Assembly: GCF_014649375.1 (NCBI RefSeq)
Contig: NZ_BMSX01000001.1
Coordinates: 186,001 to 250,000 of the forward strand
From: Streptomyces aurantiogriseus
Lineage (GTDB): Bacteria > Actinomycetota > Actinomycetes > Streptomycetales > Streptomycetaceae
Reading direction: 5' to 3'
Length of the DNA: 64,000 nt
Each line of letters begins with the position of its first letter. The first letter of the stretch is position 1. Under the pieces are notes generated by a model, which saw only the letters and a list, made by a program, of their open reading frames with translations, was not told where the DNA came from and did not search any database. A program made the position numbers and the translations under genes. Shown one piece after another: positions 59,177 to 64,000 of the stretch.

Positions 59177-60871
59177 TCAGCCGTACTCGGGCTGCCACAT
59201 GGCGTCCTGGACCTGCTGGATCACGTCGTCGAGGCGGGCCCGGGCGACGTCCTCCTCGGCGGCGCGGCGGGCGACGGCCGTGGCGACGACGGCCGACGAG
59301 GCGCGCAGGTTCTCCACCTCCGGCAGCAGGGCGGCGCCGGGCTGCGACAGATCGGCGAGGCCGGCGACGGCTTCCGCCGCGGCCTGGAGCATGCCGTCGG
59401 TGATCCGATCGGCGCGGGCCACCACGGCGCCCAGTCCCAGCCCCGGGTAGAGGAGGGCGTTGTTGGCCTGGCCGATGACGTACGTGGTGCCGTCCAGCTC
59501 CACCGGAGGTACCGGGATGCCCGTGGCGACCAGGGCCTTGCCCCCGGTCCACCGGAGCACGTCCTCCGGCATGGCCTCGATCTTCTCCGTGGGGTTGGAC
59601 AGCGGCAGGACGACCGGCCGGTCCACATGGCGGGCCATGGAGCGCACCACGTCCTCGGTGAAGGCCCCGTGCTGGGTGGAGGTTCCCACCAGCACGGTCG
59701 GCTGTGCCCGGTCCACCACGCTCGGCAGGTCGGCCGGCCTGTCGGGGGGCCACTCGTCGTCGGGCCGCGCGTACGGCTGCTGGTAGTCGCGCAGTCCCTC
59801 GGTGGACTGCCGCAGCAGGCCCTGGCGGTCCACGCACCAGATGCGGCGGGTGGCCTCCTCGCGGTCCAGTCCGTCGCGGACCATGGCGTCGCGCAGCTGG
59901 TCGGCGATGCCCACACCCGCCGTCCCGGCGCCGAAGACCACGATCCGCTGGTCCCGCATGGGTGTGCCGGTGACCCGTGCCGCGTTCATGACGCAGGCCA
60001 GCGTGATCGCGCCGGTGCCCTGCATGTCGTCGTTGAAGGTGCGGATCTTCTCGCCGTACTGCTGGAGGATGCGGCGGCCGTTGCCGGGGCCGAAGTCCTC
60101 CCAGTGCAGCAGCGCGTGCGGGAACAGCTCGCCCACCGCCTCCACGAAGGCGGCCACGAACGAGTCGTACGCCTCGCCGCGCACCCTGTTGTGCCGGTTG
60201 CCGACGTACAGCGGGTCGTTGAGCAGCGCCTGGTTCCCGGTGCCGACGTCGAGCATCACCGGAACGGCCCGCCCGGGGTGGATGCCCGCGGCGGCGGTGT
60301 AGACGGCCAGCTTGCCGACCGAGATCTGCATGCCGCCGACACCCCAGTCGCCGATCCCGAGGAGCTGCTCCGCATCGGTCGCCACCACCAGGTCGACGTC
60401 GTCGGGGCCCAGGCCGAGCGCCTGGAACGCGGGACGGACGTCCTGCGGTCGGTCGATGGACAGGTAGACACCGCGCGGCCGCCGGTATTCGTGGCTGTAG
60501 CGCTTGATCGCCTCGCCCACGGTCGGGTCGTACACGATCGGCAGCAGCTCGGGGAGGTGGTCGCAGAGCAAGCGGTAATAGAGGACCTCATTGCGGTCGT
60601 GGAGCTGTTCCAGGTACACGTTCTTCGCCAAATCGTCCCCCTGCGCGCCCAGTTGCTCCCAGGCGCGCCGCGCCTGGAGCTCCAGGGAGAGCACCGCGGG
60701 CGGCAGCACCCCGACCAGGCCGTACCGTTCCCGCTCCTCCTGGGTGAAGGCGACGCCCTTGTTGCTCAGCGGGTCCGCGAGCAGCGCGCGGCCGTTCGGT
60801 CCCTCACGGCTGGTGTGGCCTTTTCCCTTTCCCTTGTGGGCGTCCTGTGCACGATTCCGGGGCGGGGCCAT
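59177..60871 (-). CDS. NAD-dependent malic enzyme
   Basis: 564 residues, the size of the MaeA/SfcA group. An Arg/Lys-rich N-terminal tail precedes NKGVAFTQEERERYGLVGVL. Catalytic segments are YDPTVGEAIKRYSHEYRRPR, QISVGKLAVYTAAAGIHP, the metal ligands in HWEDFGPGNGRRILQQYGEK and TFNDDMQGTGAITLACVMNA, and the NAD motif VVFGAGTAGVGIADQLRD. It oxidatively decarboxylates malate to pyruvate. The coenzyme choice (NAD) is inferred from the subfamily. ATG 60871; monocistronic. Confidence 0.93.
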   Translation of the reverse strand: MAPPRNRAQDAHKGKGKGHTSREGPNGRALLADPLSNKGVAFTQEERERYGLVGVLPPAVLSLELQARRAWEQLGAQGDDLAKNVYLEQLHDRNEVLYYRLLCDHLPELLPIVYDPTVGEAIKRYSHEYRRPRGVYLSIDRPQDVRPAFQALGLGPDDVDLVVATDAEQLLGIGDWGVGGMQISVGKLAVYTAAAGIHPGRAVPVMLDVGTGNQALLNDPLYVGNRHNRVRGEAYDSFVAAFVEAVGELFPHALLHWEDFGPGNGRRILQQYGEKIRTFNDDMQGTGAITLACVMNAARVTGTPMRDQRIVVFGAGTAGVGIADQLRDAMVRDGLDREEATRRIWCVDRQGLLRQSTEGLRDYQQPYARPDDEWPPDRPADLPSVVDRAQPTVLVGTSTQHGAFTEDVVRSMARHVDRPVVLPLSNPTEKIEAMPEDVLRWTGGKALVATGIPVPPVELDGTTYVIGQANNALLYPGLGLGAVVARADRITDGMLQAAAEAVAGLADLSQPGAALLPEVENLRASSAVVATAVARRAAEEDVARARLDDVIQQVQDAMWQPEYG

Positions 60872-61096
60872 CGGGTCTCCTTACGTCGGGCGCTTGCCGT
60901 CAGGACTCGTGTGTCACCAGGCCCCCGGGTACCCAGCTCGACACGACGAGGGCACCCTCGCCCCTCCTTTTTGCCGCTCGAGCGGGCCGACTGGCCGGGA
61001 ACCGTGGAGTCCGGTGGCCGGTCCGAGCGGCTCGGGCGCGCGCGGAGCCCGCCGCTGCCGGCCGCGCTGGGACGCGTGGGCCGTGCTCGGCTGCGG

Positions 61097-61780
61097 TCAG
61101 TAGTCGAGGCTCGGGTACCAGTCGCCGCGGCCCTGGGGCGTCAGGTCGAGGAGGTGCCAGACGGGGGCCAGGAGATCGATGCCGCGCTCGGCGATGTCGT
61201 CGCCCATGCGGGGGTGGGCGGAGTAGGAGTGGCGGATCGCGCCGTCGTGGTCACGGGTGAAGACGGACACCGTGGAGTCCTGTTCGCCGTCCTTGTCCTC
61301 GCTGCCCAGGTCGTACTTGAACGTACTGTCACCGCAGCTCAGCAGCCGCAGCCGCTGCCAGCCGCGGTCGCGGGCATGCTGCCGCAGGGCGGGTGGGTCG
61401 GCGGCCGCGGCGACGGCGAAGTCCGCGCTGCGGGCGATGTGGCGGGCGATGCCGTTGAAGCCGTCGATCCACAGGGTGCACATCGGGCAGGGGCTGGTCT
61501 GCAGCTTGCCGTACATGAGGTGGTACACGATCAGCGGACGGTGGGGGGCGGTGAACAGCCCGCTCAGGGTGACCTCGCGGACCGGTGTGTCGCCGGCGTC
61601 GAGATCGGCGGGGCCTTCCAGGAAGAGGTAGTCGTCCACGGGCGGCCCCTTGGGGAGGGTCCGTCGTAGGGCCGCGACCTTCTCGCGGTGGCGCATGAGG
61701 TCGATCTCGGCCAGGCGTAGCTCTTCGCGGGCTGCGAGGTAGTCCGGTGATTCCCCGGCCAGTCTGGTGTGCCGCCACAT
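61097..61780 (-). CDS. DUF899 thioredoxin-like protein
   Basis: 227 residues. The N-terminal helix is LAAREELRLAEIDLMRHREK with LRRTLPKGPPVDDYLFLEGP. The thioredoxin-like core has LIVYHLMYGKLQTSPCPMCTLWIDG split by a CxxC (CPMC), then FNGIARHIARSADFAVAAAA. The C-terminal part (DSTVSVFTRDHDGAIRHSYS) is typical of DUF899. CxxC suggests a redox role but no substrate is known. ATG 61780 follows GGAGGACGCG. Confidence 0.88.
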   Translation of the reverse strand: MWRHTRLAGESPDYLAAREELRLAEIDLMRHREKVAALRRTLPKGPPVDDYLFLEGPADLDAGDTPVREVTLSGLFTAPHRPLIVYHLMYGKLQTSPCPMCTLWIDGFNGIARHIARSADFAVAAAADPPALRQHARDRGWQRLRLLSCGDSTFKYDLGSEDKDGEQDSTVSVFTRDHDGAIRHSYSAHPRMGDDIAERGIDLLAPVWHLLDLTPQGRGDWYPSLDY

Positions 61781-61926
61781 CGCGTCCTCCTGGGGTGGCC
61801 GCCCCCTCGGTTCCCGCTCCCGCGTCCTGCCTCCCGGCTGCCCGCGTCCCCGAACCGTTCCCTCGAGTCTAGGGCGGCCCCTGGCTCCACCGACAGTCGA
61901 GCAGGGTGCCCGTGCGGGAGTACGGC

Positions 61927-62943
61927 TCACGGGCGGTGCCGCTTCCGGTGATCGCCTTCCTCCGGCCGGAACGGCGGCCACTGATCGGGTGTCTCGTCCG
62001 GCGCGAGCCGGGCCAGCACTTCCGTCAGGCGCTCACAGGCCCCCTCGATTTCCCGGAGCGTGCGGTTCCGCTCGGTGACGACCGCCGACAGCACAAGAGC
62101 AGTCAGGGACACGGTGCCGTTGAAGGCCTGCAGGATGACCATCTGGGCGAGGAGATCGTGACCGGAGAAGGGCCCCGAGCCGGTGGCCCCCGCGTCGACG
62201 GCGATCACGGAGGCGATCAGCACGCAGGGCGCTGCGCCGAGCAGCTGGAAGCGGAAGGCCGCCCAGATCAGGAAGGGTCCGACGAGGAAGAGAAGGTTGA
62301 CCCTGCTGTGGGTGGCCACCAGGGAGACCGCTGCCGTGCCGCCCAGCAGGGCCGCCGCCTCGGCCCAGCGCAGGACGGACACCCCGCGCGGCCATCGGGC
62401 GGTGCGCAGGGCCAGCAGGAACGGGGCGACGACCAGGACACCCATCGCGTCACCCGTCCACCACACCGACCAGGTCGGCCAGAAGTCCTGGGCCGTCAGC
62501 GCGCCGGAGGCCACCAGTACCCCCGTGCCGACCGTCGCGCTGATCACCATGCCGATCAGGGCCCCGAGGAAGACCAGCGCCAGGGCGTCCCGCAGCCGGT
62601 CGAGAGCGGTACGGAATCCCACCCGCCGCAGGAGAAGGCAGGCGCACACCGGCGCGACCGTGTTGCCGACCGTGATGGCGAGCACGGGGAGGATCGACGG
62701 CCCGAGCGTCACGTTCACCAGGAACGCGCCGAGCGCGACGGCCGGCCAGGCACGAAGGCCCCACAGCAGCAGGACGACGAGCGCGATGCCGGTGGGCGGC
62801 CAGAACGGTGTGACCTGCCCTCGCACCAGTTGCTGCTGCAACCCGATCCTGGCGCTGACGTAGTAGGCGGCCACGACGGCAGCCAGCCGCAGACCCTCGG
62901 CGGCGTACGGCTTCAGCCGCGCGCCGCGCGCCGCGTCGGTCAT
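61927..62943 (-). CDS. MASE1-domain integral membrane protein
   Basis: 338 residues. Eight to nine helices make a MASE1 sensor: LAAVVAAYYVSARIGLQQQL, the FWPPTGIALVVLLLWGLRAW signature, WSVWWTGDAMGVLVVAPFLL and FLIWAAFRFQLLGAAPCVL. After the last helix a coiled stretch (VTERNRTLREIEGACERLTE) ends the protein. MASE1 usually precedes GGDEF, EAL or kinase domains; none follows here. It is a stand-alone sensor or a truncated signalling protein. Its start overlaps the stop of the small gene upstream. Confidence 0.85.
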   Translation of the reverse strand: MTDAARGARLKPYAAEGLRLAAVVAAYYVSARIGLQQQLVRGQVTPFWPPTGIALVVLLLWGLRAWPAVALGAFLVNVTLGPSILPVLAITVGNTVAPVCACLLLRRVGFRTALDRLRDALALVFLGALIGMVISATVGTGVLVASGALTAQDFWPTWSVWWTGDAMGVLVVAPFLLALRTARWPRGVSVLRWAEAAALLGGTAAVSLVATHSRVNLLFLVGPFLIWAAFRFQLLGAAPCVLIASVIAVDAGATGSGPFSGHDLLAQMVILQAFNGTVSLTALVLSAVVTERNRTLREIEGACERLTEVLARLAPDETPDQWPPFRPEEGDHRKRHRP

Positions 62944-63152
62944 CCCGGCCTGCCCCGGCGGGCCTGCCGGAGCAGAGGTGCCGCACCGGCGTCGTCCAGG
63001 CCGTGCCTGCCGCTCACCCCGGCGCGTGCGTCGGCGAGCTCGCTCGTGACCGGGTCGAAGCCCAGGAACGTACAGGTCACGGACAGCCCGGAATCCAGGG
63101 CGACGGACACGTCGTCGTGGCCACCGGACGAGGCGGTGCGGCGGTGCGGCAT
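62940..63152 (-). CDS. Small hypothetical protein coupled to MASE1 gene
   Basis: 70 residues from ATG 63152: MPHRRTASSGGHDDVSVALD then LSVTCTFLGFDPVTSELADA and a basic tail. An ATG at 63188 would give 82 residues; GGAG ten bases before 63152 favours the shorter form. The stop overlaps the MASE1 start (ATGA), so it is translated together with it. No domain recognised. Confidence 0.6.
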   Translation of the reverse strand: MPHRRTASSGGHDDVSVALDSGLSVTCTFLGFDPVTSELADARAGVSGRHGLDDAGAAPLLRQARRGRPG

Positions 63153-63535
63153 GGCATCACGCTCCGTGATCCTTCGGAGTTGCGCCATATATCCACTTTC
63201 GCATCAGCTCCCCCACCACGAACTGCCGAGCCCCTGCCAGGCGTTCGCCCGAACGGACGCTCGGCCGCGCCCCCGAGCGGCACGTGCGGCACCGCTCCTT
63301 CCGTGCCGCAGCCGAGGGCCGGATCCGCCGGAGCCGGACGGCCATGGAGCCCCATCGGGCCTGGTCGCGCCCGCCCCACGAGTCCCGCTTTTCCCTCGAT
63401 GCACACGCAGCGTCACGGATCGTCCCGTTTGCGGCCGTGCCGACACCCCCATAACTTCAGGTCGTCGGATTATCCCGATAGTGCCGATATGACGCGCATG
63501 TCGGCACTCCCCCCGTGACACCGGAAGGAACATCC
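63153..63535. other. Intergenic region before the glutamine-rich protein gene
   Basis: 383 bp without an accepted gene. The right end (63440-63500) is less GC-rich and probably holds the promoter; GGAAGGA lies seven bases before the ATG at 63536. Confidence 0.45.
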
Positions 63536-64000
63536 ATGTCGGTGATGACCGGAACCCAACCCCTCCAGCAGTACGGCGCGCAGTTCGGCGGTCAGCAGCA
63601 GGGCGGTCAGCAGCAGGGCCCGCAGCAGATCGCCCAGCTGGTCCAGCAGACCATCCAGCAGGCGTGCCAGCAGACGGCCCAGCAGGTCGCGCAGCAGGTG
63701 CAGCAGACGATCCAGCAGATCCAGCAGATCCAGCAGCAGCTGCAGCAGCAGCCGGGCATGGCCCAGCAGGCGCACCCGTACCTGGCTGTGGCGCTGCACC
63801 GCGCGCTGCACTCGGGCATCCGTCACGCGGTTGAGCAGTCCGTGCAGCAGGCGCTGCCGACCGCGATCGTGTCGCTGCTCCAGCAGAGCCAGCAGGGTCA
63901 GCAGGGCCAGCAGGGCCAGCAGCAGTGGGGCGGTGGGTTCGGCCAGCAGTTCCCGCAGTACCAGCAGCAGCCCGGCTTCGGCTTCGGCCAGATGGGTCAG
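63536..64000 (+). CDS. Glutamine-rich coiled protein, C-terminus beyond window
   Basis: 155 residues are visible and the frame is open at the window end. By my count 59 are Gln (38 percent), nearly all in CAG pairs. Residues 29-72 are a regular xQQ pattern (IAQLVQQTIQQACQQTAQQV, then QIQQIQQQLQQQ) that suits an amphipathic helix. Residues 80-115 are a normal helical segment (PYLAVALHRALHSGIRHAVE, QALPTAIVSLLQQ). After that GQQ repeats lead to WGGGFGQQFPQYQQQPGFGF, an aromatic Gln/Gly prion-like tail. ATG 63536 follows GGAAGGA. No signal peptide. Function unknown; possibly an assembly- or condensate-forming protein (inference). Confidence 0.75.
   Translation, partial: MSVMTGTQPLQQYGAQFGGQQQGGQQQGPQQIAQLVQQTIQQACQQTAQQVAQQVQQTIQQIQQIQQQLQQQPGMAQQAHPYLAVALHRALHSGIRHAVEQSVQQALPTAIVSLLQQSQQGQQGQQGQQQWGGGFGQQFPQYQQQPGFGFGQMGQ

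Noticed and set aside
59003..61669. An 888-residue forward frame
   Set aside because: Antisense shadow of the malic enzyme and DUF899 genes.
63580..63960. CRISPR-like repeats from recurring CAGCAG
   Set aside because: They are codons for Gln pairs in an open reading frame, without constant repeats or unique spacers.

Overview
The window is high-GC actinobacterial DNA and reads as a Streptomyces chromosome. Start codons are often GTG, several genes look leaderless with a -10 box 6-7 bases before the start codon, and lineage-typical families are present (SpoIIE phosphatases, STAS antagonists, DUF5994, DUF5707, DUF4232, Asp23/Gls24). No intact tRNA, rRNA, integrase, transposase or CRISPR array was found. 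The window opens inside a flavodoxin-family gene and closes inside a gene for a glutamine-rich protein.

Layout. (1) 0-9 kb: a nucleotide-sugar epimerase, an OmpR-type two-component pair, then a coupled set of glycosyltransferase, DUF2064 protein and methyltransferase facing a membrane protein and a membrane-anchored molybdopterin oxidoreductase, followed by a GT-C-like membrane protein. (2) 9-16 kb: a scarred region. It holds the 3' end of an ArsI/CadI-like gene, a VCBS/FG-GAP gene and an MFS gene joined head to head with both 5' ends missing, an N-terminally truncated epoxide hydrolase, and two copies of the 3' half of tRNA-Gly(CCC) with its terminator. A third, shorter copy of this module lies at 34.2 kb. 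(3) 16-34 kb: a SpoIIE/ATPase stress phosphatase, a ribose/fructose-type ABC importer whose ATPase gene is divergent, a DHA2 drug exporter, a run of small membrane proteins with a lipid kinase, a NarL-type pair whose kinase is an internal tandem duplication, a DUF5707 protein and a PAP2 phosphatase. (4) 34-44 kb: seven co-directional genes that I read as an alginate-like polyuronate exopolysaccharide system: phosphomannomutase, nucleotidyltransferase, PL14-type lyase, an AlgG-like beta-helix C5-epimerase with the DPHD motif, a membrane-anchored beta-helix protein, a processive GT2 synthase, and a UDP-glucose/GDP-mannose dehydrogenase without its C-terminal domain. This is the most interesting block. 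(5) 44-50.5 kb: a secreted propeller/Ig-like protein and a peptide-type ABC binding protein with a fused double permease, no ATPase gene, under a candidate iron box. (6) 50.8-64 kb: STAS protein, DUF5994 gene plus a broken paralogue, Asp23/Gls24 protein, a RavA/ViaA-like MoxR-VWA pair separated only by micro-repeats, polysaccharide deacetylase, alpha/beta hydrolase, NAD-malic enzyme, DUF899 protein, MASE1 protein and the glutamine-rich protein.

Short tandem duplications (10 to 43 bp units) recur between or inside genes at 6.86, 32.06, 42.83, 50.63, 51.06, 55.23 and 59.07 kb. Together with at least six gene remnants they suggest an accessory, rearranging part of the chromosome. All functions are inferred from sequence motifs read by eye; no database search was possible.
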